Shown here piece by piece: positions 1-12,181 of a stretch of 64,000 bases of DNA. The DNA is taken from the NCBI RefSeq assembly GCF_030816475.1, contig NZ_JAUSXF010000001.1, positions 1,860,001-1,924,000 of the forward strand. Direction: 5' to 3'. Each line of letters starts with the position of its first letter. The first letter of the stretch is position 1. The translations under genes were made by a program, and so were the position numbers. The stretch comes from Arthrobacter pascens. Lineage in GTDB: Bacteria > Actinomycetota > Actinomycetes > Actinomycetales > Micrococcaceae. The notes below the pieces were generated by a model. The model worked only from the letters and a program-made list of their open reading frames with translations. It did no database searches and had not been told where the DNA came from.

Positions 1-300
1 ATTGCCCAGGCCCGCCAGCTTGTTGTGCACCGCCACATCCTGGTTGACGGCATCCGCGTTGACCGTCCGTCGTTCCGCGTCGGCGAAGGCCAGCTGGTCC
101 ACGTCCACAGCCGCAGCGAAACCATGGTCCCGCTCCAGGTTGCAGCAGCCGGCGCACACCGCGACGTCCTGCCCCAGGTTCCGGCCTACCTGGACGTCAA
201 GCTTGACGCCCTCCAGGCCCGCCTGGTCCGTCGCCCGAAGCGCTCCGAGGTTCCCGTAACCTGCGAAGAGCAGCTCGTCGTCGAATTCTACGCACGCTAA
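1..300 (+). CDS. rpsD: 30S ribosomal protein S4, C-terminal part (5' end outside window)
   Basis: Reading frame 1 is open from the first base to the TAA at 298-300 and gives 99 residues. The start ARQLVVHRHILVDG is the S4-domain RNA-binding loop, and the protein ends in the S4-typical EEQLVVEFYAR. S4 binds 16S rRNA early in 30S assembly. The N-terminal half lies upstream of the window. A strong hairpin terminator follows 20 bases after the stop, so the gene probably ends its own transcript. An overlapping open frame at 2-259 is a shadow of this gene. Confidence 0.95.
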   Translation: MAQARQLVVHRHILVDGIRVDRPSFRVGEGQLVHVHSRSETMVPLQVAAAGAHRDVLPQVPAYLDVKLDALQARLVRRPKRSEVPVTCEEQLVVEFYAR

Positions 301-320
301 ATCCCAGCAGCGTATCCAAG

Positions 321-351
321 GAAGCCCGTGGCAAGCGCCGCGGGCTTCTTT
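321..351 (+). terminator. Rho-independent terminator of rpsD
   Basis: GAAGCCCGTGGC at 321-332 pairs with GCCGCGGGCTTC at 337-348 (12 bp, one G-T pair) around the loop AAGC, followed by a short T-rich run. It lies directly after the rpsD stop. Confidence 0.85.
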
Positions 352-445
352 GTATGTAAGGTACTTGGGGGGCATCTGCGGAACGCATGGACACGTGCGT
401 GCGCTGATGGAACTGATCCACAGAATTTCGAGGAGATGAACGTCT

Positions 446-820
446 ATGTCTGGTAGCGATATTGCCGGCCTGATCGCTGCCGGGGTGTTTGCGCTCCTGG
501 TGCTGCTGCTCGCCGTACCGATCCTGAAGCTCGGCAAGGTGTTTGATGAGATCAGGACTTCCATCCGGTCCATCAGCGACGGCGCCACACCGCTCATGGA
601 CGAAGTGACCGCCACCGTGTCCACCACCAACCAGCAGCTGAAAAAAGTGGACGGCATCGCCTCCAACGTTTCGGATGCCTCGGCCAACATCTCCGCGCTG
701 TCCTCGCTGGTCGCCGCGACCGTCGGCTCGCCACTGATCAAGGTCGCAGCCTTCAGCTACGGTGTCCGCACCGCGCTGGCCAACCGCAAGAAGCCCACCG
801 CCGGCCGTCGCAGCCGCTAA
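446..820 (+). CDS. DUF948 domain-containing membrane-anchored protein
   Basis: The product has 124 residues. A single N-terminal membrane helix (about residues 7-28, rich in Leu, Val and Ala) is followed by a soluble segment with regular hydrophobic/polar spacing, likely coiled coil (about 30-95), and a basic tail. This matches the DUF948 family seen in Gram-positive bacteria; its biochemical role is not known. GAGGAGA about 8 bases before the ATG is a good ribosome binding site. The gene precedes a second small protein and alaS, an arrangement common in actinobacteria. The family call is from recognition of the pattern, not a search. Confidence 0.75.
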   Translation: MSGSDIAGLIAAGVFALLVLLLAVPILKLGKVFDEIRTSIRSISDGATPLMDEVTATVSTTNQQLKKVDGIASNVSDASANISALSSLVAATVGSPLIKVAAFSYGVRTALANRKKPTAGRRSR

Positions 821-839
821 GCCACCCGGAGAACTGAAC

Positions 840-1070
840 ATGAAACGACTTGTCTGGATGGGAATCGGCGTGGCCATCGGAGTCATCGCCTTCCGCAAGG
901 TCACGGAGGCCCAGGCCAACCTGGGCCCGGCCGGCCTGAACCGCGCCGTGGGCCGGCTGACGGACGGCCTCTATGATTTCGCGGATGCCGTCCGGTCCGG
1001 AATGCACGAACGAGAGACCGATCTGCGCACCGCGCTCGGCGTCGAATCGCAGGACCTGGCACGCCGCTAG
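840..1070 (+). CDS. Small conserved hypothetical protein upstream of alaS
   Basis: The product has 76 residues and starts at ATG 840 behind CCGGAGAA; a longer in-frame reading from 762 would overlap the previous gene and lacks a ribosome site. The N-terminus MKRLVWMGIGVAIGVIAFRK looks like a short membrane anchor or amphipathic helix, and the rest is charged and helical. It lies 19 bases after the DUF948 gene and probably shares its transcript. No enzymatic motif is visible and I do not recognise a function. Actinobacterial genomes often carry such a protein between a DUF948 gene and alaS. Confidence 0.65.
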   Translation: MKRLVWMGIGVAIGVIAFRKVTEAQANLGPAGLNRAVGRLTDGLYDFADAVRSGMHERETDLRTALGVESQDLARR

Positions 1071-1182
1071 CCGGCGGCCGCGGGAGAATTAATCAGTAGT
1101 TCCGGTTTGCCGGAGCTGCCGTCTGAATCAAAATGTCACGCCGGAAGAAACGCGTGAACCAAGAAGGGTAAGTAATCAGCTC

Positions 1183-3861
<2,679 letters not shown>

Positions 3862-3869
3862 AGCATCCG

Positions 3870-4466
3870 ATGACCAGTCCTGCTGCTGCCGGCGCCTACC
3901 CCCAGGGCATCAAACTGGGGGTGGACGTCGGCACCGTCCGGGTGGGAGTCGCGGTCTGCGATCGTGACTCCATCCTGGCGACGCCGCTGAAGACCCTGGA
4001 CCGCAATCCCAGGAAAAACTCCGATATCCGTGTGATTGCGTCGTTGGCAGAGGAACTCGGCGCCGTCCAGGTTATCGTCGGCCTCCCGCGCACCATGAAG
4101 GGCGAGGAACACGCTTCCGCGCGGATGGCGACCGAGTACGCAGAGTTGCTCGCGAGCGAGCTGGAATCGCGTGGCCTGGAGGTGCCTGTGAACCTCGTTG
4201 ACGAGCGCCTGAGCAGCGTCTCAGCCCACCGCGACCTTCATGAAGCTGGCATGAGCGGCCGGAATCACCGTAAAGTAGTGGATCAGGTCGCGGCGGCTGG
4301 AATCCTTCAGCACGCCATTGACATGCAAAAAGCCAGGGGAACGGACGTTGGCAGGCGCGTGATGGCGCCGGCCCGTCCGTGGCGCTCCGGGGATACTGCG
4401 GCGGAAACGCCTGGGCAGGCCCCGGAGGACAAGACCCGATCTTCAGATAACGGAAGGCTACAGTGA
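3870..4466 (+). CDS. ruvX: Putative pre-16S rRNA nuclease / Holliday junction resolvase YqgF
   Basis: The RNase H-fold YqgF domain starts at GVDVGTVRVGVAVCD (about residues 17-31), with the first catalytic Asp in GVDVG, a central VGLPRTMKG, and LVDERLSSVSA, which carries the second acidic cluster. The family processes the 5' end of 16S rRNA. The protein is 198 residues against the usual 140 or so; the last 40 residues are a low-complexity tail rich in Pro, Ala and Gly. It starts 8 bases after alaS and its TGA overlaps the GTG start of mltG, so the genes are translationally coupled. alaS-ruvX-mltG-aroE is a conserved order. Confidence 0.93.
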   Translation: MTSPAAAGAYPQGIKLGVDVGTVRVGVAVCDRDSILATPLKTLDRNPRKNSDIRVIASLAEELGAVQVIVGLPRTMKGEEHASARMATEYAELLASELESRGLEVPVNLVDERLSSVSAHRDLHEAGMSGRNHRKVVDQVAAAGILQHAIDMQKARGTDVGRRVMAPARPWRSGDTAAETPGQAPEDKTRSSDNGRLQ

Positions 4467-6256
4467 GCCCGGCCAACATTGAGCACTCCTCCGGCGGCCC
4501 CGACAGCGGTGCGGCCAGGCCGCTGACCCGCAAGGAGCTCCGCGCGCGGGAAAAGTCCCTGCATACCGAAAGCAACAGTCTCGTTCCTGAACAGGCTTAC
4601 GAAACGGGCGAAGATTTTCCCCCGACCACGCCGGAGCCTTCGCCGGCCGAGTCGGCCGCGTCTTCCATTCCGGCAGCGCCCGATACCCCGCCGTCGATCC
4701 AGGAGGCTGAACCTGCCTTTGTAGGAGCCGGCAGCCAGGAACATGTCGCGAATGAATGGGCCCACGCTCCGATCCGCCCCGAACCGGCCCACCAGGAACC
4801 GGTGCACTTCGGGTTACCCTTCCATCACGAGCCGGTCCACTATGAGGAGCCCGGCCACCAGGAAGCGGTCCACGACGAGGAGCCCCTCCACCAGGAACCG
4901 GTCCACCACGAGGAAGCGCACCCCGATCTGAACCATCACGAGGCACTCCATCATGACGCGCCGCATCCTGACGCGCTGCACGATGACGCACTGCACGATG
5001 ACGCACTGCACGGTAACGGATTGCACGCTGACGAATTTCCCCATCACGCTCTCCACGTGGACGGGCAACACTACGAGGACGGGCACGCCGACGCCTACTA
5101 TGAGGACGTCCACCACGCCGATGCCCACCACCTCGACGATCACCCGCACGACGGGCTGCTCGCCGGCTCCTCTGCGGTTTCAGTAGTGAAGGCTCCCTCC
5201 AAAAAGGTGCGCCGCCGGCGTCGCTTCCTGGCATTGGTGCTGACCCTTGCAGTTTTTGTTACCGCGGTCGCCGTTGGCGCGCAGTTCCTCAAGCCGCTGC
5301 TCGGAAACGACAAGGCAAGTGACTATCCCGGCCCCGGGACCGGTGAGGTCAAGGTCACGGTCCAGGCCGGCGAAGGCCCCCGTGCCGTGGCTACAGCCCT
5401 GGAAAGCGGAAAGGTTGTTGCCAACGCGGACACCTTCCTGCAGGCGTTCACCGCCTCTGGCGGCACACTGGCACCGGGGGACTACACCTTCAAGATGGAG
5501 ATGAAGAACTCCGACGCCGTCAATATCCTGCTCGGCAAGGACAACGGCAAGGTCATCTATTTCGCCCTGAGTGCCGGATTGAGGATTGGTGAATCCCTGC
5601 AGGCGATCTCTGAAGGATCGGGCGTCCCACTGGCGCAGCTGAAGGCCCTCAGCGATTCCCCGGCACAGTTCGGCGTTCCCGCTGCCGCCAAGAACCTGGA
5701 AGGGTTCCTGGCGCCGGGCGAATACCGCTTCCCGCTGGGCACTCCGGCGAAGGACATTCTTCAGGGCCTCGTCAAATCAACAACGGATGAACTGGTTTCG
5801 CAGGGCATCACGGACCCTGAGAAGCAGTACCAGACCCTGATCGTCGCGAGCATCGTGCAGGCGGAGGGCGGACAGGCTGACTACGGTGACGTCGCCGGTG
5901 CCATCTACAACCGCCTCAAGCCCAACGACCAGACCGGCGGCTTCCTTCAGGTGGACTCAGCTGTCACCTACGGCCTTGGCACCAGAAGCTTCAACTTCAC
6001 TGATGCCGAGCGCGAAGACAAGTCAAATCCCTATAACACCTATGCCAACCCCGGTTTGCCGCCCGGGCCCATCGGCTCGCCCGGCAAGACGGCCATCGAT
6101 GCCGCAGCCAAGCCGAAGGCCAACGACTACCTCTTCTGGGTGACCATCAACCTGGATACCAAGGAGACAAAATTCTCCAAGACGTTGGCGGAGCACAACA
6201 CCTACGTGGCCCAGTACAACAGCTGGTGTCAGGCAAACGCGGGCCGCTGCTCATGA
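4463..6256 (+). CDS. mltG: Endolytic murein transglycosylase MltG with a His/Asp/Glu-rich cytoplasmic N-terminus
   Basis: MltG (YceG-like) cleaves nascent glycan strands next to the membrane. The start is GTG 4463, overlapping the ruvX stop. Residues 1-100 are Pro/Glu/Ser rich. Residues 101-230 contain 32 histidines among Asp, Glu, Ala and Pro in short repeats such as LHDDALHDDALH and HQEPVHHEE, with only one basic residue. Arg/Lys-rich VRRRRRR (about 249-254) and one membrane helix (about 255-275) follow, then the extracytoplasmic LysM-like and YceG domains. ASIVQAEGG carries the likely catalytic Glu, followed by IYNRLK and QVDSAVTYGLG. The length is 597, compared with about 340 for the E. 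coli protein; the excess is the N-terminal region. By the positive-inside rule the His-rich part is cytoplasmic. Confidence 0.95.
   Translation: MSPANIEHSSGGPDSGAARPLTRKELRAREKSLHTESNSLVPEQAYETGEDFPPTTPEPSPAESAASSIPAAPDTPPSIQEAEPAFVGAGSQEHVANEWAHAPIRPEPAHQEPVHFGLPFHHEPVHYEEPGHQEAVHDEEPLHQEPVHHEEAHPDLNHHEALHHDAPHPDALHDDALHDDALHGNGLHADEFPHHALHVDGQHYEDGHADAYYEDVHHADAHHLDDHPHDGLLAGSSAVSVVKAPSKKVRRRRRFLALVLTLAVFVTAVAVGAQFLKPLLGNDKASDYPGPGTGEVKVTVQAGEGPRAVATALESGKVVANADTFLQAFTASGGTLAPGDYTFKMEMKNSDAVNILLGKDNGKVIYFALSAGLRIGESLQAISEGSGVPLAQLKALSDSPAQFGVPAAAKNLEGFLAPGEYRFPLGTPAKDILQGLVKSTTDELVSQGITDPEKQYQTLIVASIVQAEGGQADYGDVAGAIYNRLKPNDQTGGFLQVDSAVTYGLGTRSFNFTDAEREDKSNPYNTYANPGLPPGPIGSPGKTAIDAAAKPKANDYLFWVTINLDTKETKFSKTLAEHNTYVAQYNSWCQANAGRCS
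4763..5152 (+). repeat. Degenerate short tandem repeats encoding the His-rich segment of MltG
   Basis: The DNA consists of imperfect 12-15 base units. One type reads CACCAGGAACCGGT and another CGATGACGCACTGCA, the latter in three nearly identical consecutive copies around 4978-5020. They encode residues 101-230 of MltG. The reading frame is kept throughout, so expansion and contraction have been in codon multiples. Confidence 0.8.
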
Positions 6257-7131
6257 CGCTCCGGGCTGCAGTCCTGGGCCATCCGATCAGTCACTCGAAG
6301 TCGCCGGCGCTGCATCTGGCCGCTTACGGCAAGCTGGGAATCGACATCCGCTACACCGCCGTGGATCTCACGGCACAAGCACTACCGGACTTCATGCGGG
6401 AGGTTCGGGCCCAGGATGGATGGCGGGGCCTATCAGTCACCATGCCGCTGAAGACCGCCATGATGTCGGAAGTGGATGAGGTGCGCGGCATCGCCCGCGT
6501 GCTGGGTGTCGTCAACACCGTCGCATTCGAAACTGTCGCATTCGAAAACGACGCCGGCACCACCGTGCGGAGGATCGGCTACAACACCGACGTCGCCGGA
6601 ATCGTCAACGCCGTCCGTTACGCCGGAGTGGCGCCAGCGCCGGCCGCGGTGATCCTTGGCGGGGGAGGAACCTCCGCGGCTGCGGTGGCGGCGCTTAAGG
6701 ACCTGGGGGCGAAATCCGTCCAGGTCTTCGTCCGGGACACCGGGCGGGCCACGGAAGCGCGCGCCGCAGCGGCCGGCGTCGGCCTGGAAGTCGATGTGCG
6801 ACCGCTGGCCGAGGCGGCCTCTCCCACGGCAAGTGCCGACGTCGTCATTTCAACGTTGCCGCCCCGCGCAGCCGACAGCCTTGCCGACGAACTGGCGGGA
6901 ATCCCGACCCTTGGCTGTGGTGTCCTGCTGGATGTGGCCTATGACCCCTGGCCCAGCCGGATCGCTTCTGTCTGGCAGGCAGGCGGCGGCTCAGTGGTCC
7001 CCGGACTGGAGATGCTGCTCTATCAGGCAGTGGAACAGGTGCGGCTTTTCTCCCGGCTGGACGAGGAAGTTAACGCAGCTGTCATAGATGTGATGTGTGA
7101 CGCAGTCGGCCTTCCCCGACGGGCGTTCTGA
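6253..7131 (+). CDS. aroE: Shikimate dehydrogenase
   Basis: This enzyme reduces 3-dehydroshikimate to shikimate with NADPH. The product has 292 residues and starts at ATG 6253, overlapping the mltG stop (ATGA); an in-frame ATG at 6226 inside mltG is less likely. The N-terminus [16 protein letters not shown] is the substrate-binding signature with its paired serines. SVTMPLK contains the catalytic Lys, and NTDVAG carries a substrate-binding Asp. The Rossmann glycine motif is [13 protein letters not shown]. The C-terminal [12 protein letters not shown] is family-typical. It opens the aro cluster, followed by aroC after a 26-base gap. Confidence 0.96.
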   Translation: MTLRAAVLGHPISHSKSPALHLAAYGKLGIDIRYTAVDLTAQALPDFMREVRAQDGWRGLSVTMPLKTAMMSEVDEVRGIARVLGVVNTVAFETVAFENDAGTTVRRIGYNTDVAGIVNAVRYAGVAPAPAAVILGGGGTSAAAVAALKDLGAKSVQVFVRDTGRATEARAAAAGVGLEVDVRPLAEAASPTASADVVISTLPPRAADSLADELAGIPTLGCGVLLDVAYDPWPSRIASVWQAGGGSVVPGLEMLLYQAVEQVRLFSRLDEEVNAAVIDVMCDAVGLPRRAF

Positions 7132-7157
7132 CCGCCATACATGGCAGGATGGAAATT

Positions 7158-8356
7158 ATGTTGCGTTGGTTGACTGCCGGTGAATCCCATGGCCCGGCCC
7201 TGATGGGAATAATTGAAGGCGTCCCCGCCGGTGTGGAACTCACCAGCGGGCAGATCGCCGATTCATTGGCACGCCGCCGCCTCGGTTATGGCCGCGGGGC
7301 ACGCATGAAATTCGAGCAGGACGTCGTGACCATCCTTGGCGGCGTGCGGCATGGCCTGACCCAGGGCGGCCCGGTGGGCATCCAGGTGGGAAACACCGAA
7401 TGGCCCAAGTGGGAGCAGATCATGTCCGCGGACCCCGTGGATCCCGAAATACTCGCCGACCAGGCGCGCAACGCCCCCTTGACCCGTCCCCGTCCCGGGC
7501 ACGCTGATTTCACGGGCATGCAGAAGTATGGCTTTTCCGAGGCCAGGCCCGTGCTTGAACGCGCCAGCGCCCGGGAGACGGCCACCCGGGTGGCCGTCGG
7601 AACCGTAGCGTCCCAGTTCCTGAAGCAGCTGGGCATCGAGCTGGTCAGCCACACCGTCTCCATCGCCAGCGTGACCGTGCCGGAGGGACGCCCGCTGCCG
7701 GTTCCGGCAAACGTCATCGCCCTGGACGCGGACCCGCTGCGCTGTTTCGACCGGGAGACCTCCGACGCCATGGTTGCCGAAGTGGATGCCGCCCACAAGG
7801 AGGGCGAGACCCTTGGCGGCGTCGTGGAGGTGCTCGCCTATGGCCTCCCGCCAGGGCTGGGAAGCTACGTCCACTGGGACCGGAGGCTCGATTCACGGCT
7901 CGCAGCCGCGCTCATGGGCATCCAGGCCATCAAGGGTGTGGAAGTGGGCGACGGATTCCTGACTGCCGCGCGCCGCGGCTCCGCTGCCCACGACGAGATC
8001 GTCAAGGACGCGGATGGCAGGATCATCCGGACCAGCAACAGGGCAGGCGGAATCGAAGGCGGCATGAGCATCGGGGACGTGCTGAGGGTCCGAGCTGCCA
8101 TGAAGCCGATCGCCACCGTTCCCCGGGCCCTGAAGACCATCGACATCAGCACCGGCGAGGCGGCCAAGGCCCATCACCAGCGTTCGGACGTCTGTGCCGT
8201 GCCGGCGGCAGGTGTGGTCGCGGAAGCGATGGTTGCACTGGTGCTGGCGGAAGCGGTGGCCGAAAAGTTCGGTGGGGATTCCGTCGCGGAAACCGCACGC
8301 AATATCAAGGGTTACCTGGACAACATTCCGGCGTCCCTGGACTCGATCGGCCAGTA

Positions 8357-8357
<1 letters not shown>
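7158..8357 (+). CDS. aroC: Chorismate synthase
   Basis: This enzyme converts EPSP to chorismate, the last step of the common aromatic pathway, using reduced FMN. ATG 7158 is chosen because [15 protein letters not shown] is the canonical family N-terminus and CAGGATGGA sits just upstream; an in-frame ATG at 7149 would add three residues. Family signatures include [37 protein letters not shown] and, near the C-terminus, [13 protein letters not shown]. The length is 399 residues, as expected. Its TAG overlaps the GTG of aroK by one base. Confidence 0.97.
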
Positions 8358-10013
<1,656 letters not shown>

Positions 10014-10014
<1 letters not shown>

Positions 10015-10532
10015 TGCAGGGCGCACTGGAGGGAACCAGCGACTGGCCGGAGGCCGGCTTCCCCGGTATCCGGATCAACCCGGAGTCCCTTCTTCCCGAG
10101 ATAGTTAACGCGGACGCCTGCCGGGAAGCACTCGCGGCCTCAACCGACCCCGCGGATCACATTTATGTCCTACTGGTGGAGGGCCACGCCTCGGAAGCCG
10201 CGGAGCTGCTTGCCGAGGAACGCTTCAAGGACCCGGAATCGTTCCGGCTCCGGGCCTTCGAGGCGGAGGTACTGCGGGTCACCAACCGCCTGGACCGGGC
10301 CGTCGAACTGTTCCGTCAGCTGCTTGCCGAAGTCGAGGGAACCCCGCGCGAGGCGCTCGTTCTGCATTTCCTGGGCAAAACCCAGTACACAGCTGGACAG
10401 ACTTCGGCCGCCGTTGAATCCTTTGCCCGCGCACTCGATCTGCGCGTCGCCGAATCAGCCGACGCCGCCCTGATCTACTCCTCGACGGTGGCCCTGCAGC
10501 GGGCGCGCGACGTCCTGGATCTGGCCTGCTGA
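10014..10532 (+). CDS. Tetratricopeptide-repeat-like protein after aroB
   Basis: The product has 172 residues from ATG 10014, overlapping the aroB stop. About residues 45-170 form helical pairs with TPR-like spacing: VLLVEGHASEAAELLAEE, LRVTNRLDRAVELFRQLL and KTQYTAGQTSAAVESFARAL. There is no signal peptide, membrane helix or enzymatic motif, so it is probably a cytoplasmic scaffold. The stop/start overlap places it in the aro operon, but there is no sequence evidence that it acts in aromatic synthesis. The TPR call rests on the pattern only. Confidence 0.7.
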
Positions 10533-10588
10533 CCGACTGGAAGGCGCCGCAGTCCGGCGGCCGGGCAGGAGCCCCGCCGTCTTACCGG

Positions 10589-10594
10589 TAGAAT
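10589..10594 (+). promoter_or_regulatory. Possible -10 element for efp
   Basis: TAGAAT fits the actinobacterial -10 pattern TANNNT. It would give a 5' leader of about 100 bases before efp. No good -35 hexamer lies 16-18 bases upstream, so support is weak. Confidence 0.3.
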
Positions 10595-10699
10595 GGTTCT
10601 TGGATTTTTGATAAACACGCGCTGGCGGCCCATGTGGCGTGCCCGGGCGGCATAGAACGTCTGACAAATTGACCAGACAGATAGAAACCAGAGGAAACA

Positions 10700-11263
10700 G
10701 TGGCAACCACTAACGACATCAAGAACGGAACAGTCCTTAAGCTTGAGGGCCAGCTCTGGAACATCATTGAATTCCAGCACGTCAAACCGGGCAAGGGCGG
10801 TGCGTTTGTGCGGACCAAGATGCGCAACGTGATGTCCGGCAAGGTTGTGGACAAGACGTTCAATGCCGGCCTCAAGATCGAGACCGCCACCGTGGACCGC
10901 CGCGACTACCAGTACCTGTACCAGGACGGCGCGGACTTCGTGTTCATGGACACGTCCGACTACGACCAGATCACCGTCTCCGGTGCCACTGTAGGCAATG
11001 CCACCAATTTCATGCTTGAAAACCAGCTGGTCAATATCGCCATCCACGAAGGCACCCCGCTGTACATCGAGCTGCCGCCCAGCGTTGTCCTTGAAATCAC
11101 GTACACGGAGCCGGGCCTGCAGGGCGACCGGTCCTCGGCCGGCACCAAACCCGCGACACTGGAAACCGGCTACGAGATCCAGGTTCCGCTGTTCGTTGAA
11201 AACAACACCAAAGTAAAGGTCGACACCCGCGACGGCAGCTACCTCGGCCGGGTCAGCGAGTAG
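10700..11263 (+). CDS. efp: Elongation factor P
   Basis: EF-P binds between the P and E sites and relieves stalling at polyproline. The product has 187 residues from GTG 10700 with AGAGGAAA upstream. The KOW-like N-domain carries the tip loop KPGKGGAF, with K32 at the position modified in other bacteria. Two OB domains follow, and the C-terminus ends in the family signature [14 protein letters not shown]. The TAG overlaps the GTG of nusB by one base, so the two are coupled. Confidence 0.97.
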   Translation: MATTNDIKNGTVLKLEGQLWNIIEFQHVKPGKGGAFVRTKMRNVMSGKVVDKTFNAGLKIETATVDRRDYQYLYQDGADFVFMDTSDYDQITVSGATVGNATNFMLENQLVNIAIHEGTPLYIELPPSVVLEITYTEPGLQGDRSSAGTKPATLETGYEIQVPLFVENNTKVKVDTRDGSYLGRVSE

Positions 11264-11673
11264 TGAGCGCACGCGGCAAGGCCCGAAACAGGGCACTGGA
11301 CGTACTCTTTGAAGCCGAGCAGCGCTCCGTCTCCGCCTTCGACGTGCTCCGGGCGCGGCGGGAAAAGATCGACCAGATCGTGAACCCGTATACGGTGGAA
11401 ATCGTGGAGGGCGTGGTTTCCCAGCAGTCCGCCATCGACGAATTCCTGGAGACGTATTCGCAGGGCTGGACCTTGGAACGCATGCCTTCGGTGGACCGCA
11501 TCATCCTTCGGATCGGCACCTGGGAGCTGCTGTACAACGACGACGTCCCCGACGGCGTTGCTGTCAGCGAGGCGGTGGCGCTGGCCAAGACGCTCTCAAC
11601 TGATGAATCGCCGTCGTTCATCAACGGGCTCCTGGGGCGCCTTCAGCAGTTGAAGCCTTCACTGCTCGCCTAA
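11263..11673 (+). CDS. nusB: Transcription antitermination factor NusB
   Basis: NusB (136 residues) forms the BoxA-binding heterodimer with S10 in rRNA antitermination. ARGKARNRALDVLFEAEQR is the characteristic N-terminal arginine-rich helix, and the C-terminal half has SVDRIILRIGTWELLY and SPSFINGLLGRL. It starts by overlapping efp and is followed by a strong terminator. The usual actinobacterial order efp-nusB-pyrR is interrupted here by a pseudogene and a prsW-like gene. Confidence 0.96.
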   Translation: MSARGKARNRALDVLFEAEQRSVSAFDVLRARREKIDQIVNPYTVEIVEGVVSQQSAIDEFLETYSQGWTLERMPSVDRIILRIGTWELLYNDDVPDGVAVSEAVALAKTLSTDESPSFINGLLGRLQQLKPSLLA

Positions 11674-11698
11674 CCCCTTCACTGCAGAACCACCCGAA

Positions 11699-11730
11699 AG
11701 CCCCGACCGGGTCCGCCTGGTCGGGGCTCT
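11699..11730 (+). terminator. Terminator after nusB
   Basis: AGCCCCGACC (11699-11708) pairs with GGTCGGGGCT (11719-11728) around a 10-base loop, followed by CTT. It closes the efp-nusB unit. The remnant of the pseudogene on the minus strand runs directly into it. Confidence 0.8.
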
Positions 11731-11734
11731 TGGC

Positions 11735-12175
11735 ACCTGGCTGCATGGGCAGGTTGGACGGGGCAACCCAGACGCGCTGCTTCGCCATGTGGTCATGGAA
11801 CCGGGCCAGGAGCTAGAAGAAGGGGGTGGCTGGAAGGATCGTCCACGGAATCGCGGAGCTCCTGACGATGTTCTCGGCCTGTGCCTTCCTCCGGAGGTAG
11901 GGAACCCGGGACTGCTGGACGCCCACTATTGAGACATGCAGAAAGTGCTCCACCCCGGCGCGTTGTGCTTCCTCCAGGAGCCGTTGCGTACCCTCCACGT
12001 CCACATCCGGCGGGCTGGTGACGAAGTCCACGGGCAGGAAATGGCCTCGCCGTGCCGCCGGTGAAAGAGTTGCGGCGTGAATTATCGCCGGAACCCCTGA
12101 CACTGCATCGCGGATTCTGACCGTTCCAGCATGGAATTGGTGGCGGAAACGAAGGATGGGGATGCACCCGGCCAA
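11735..12175 (-). pseudogene. Decayed SDR/NmrA-type NAD(P)-binding protein
   Basis: Read on the minus strand from 12175, the frame gives AIIHAAT, then DVDVEGTQRLLEEAQRAGVE, HFLHVSIVGV, YLRRKAQAENIV and IPWTILPATPFF. These are core motifs of atypical short-chain dehydrogenases of the NmrA/YbjT type. A TAG at 11813-11815 interrupts the frame. Past it the same frame continues with family-like sequence, LLARFHDHMAKQRVWVAPSN and then LPMQP, until it reaches the nusB terminator. The N-terminal Rossmann GGTG motif is absent. The gene has therefore lost its start, gained an in-frame stop and lost its 3' part. Product function is lost. Confidence 0.7.
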
Positions 12176-12181
12176 GCGGCA

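Noticed and set aside
4763..5152. CRISPR-like array in mltG
   Set aside because: The repeats are 12-15 bases, imperfect, in frame and without spacers; they encode the His-rich segment.
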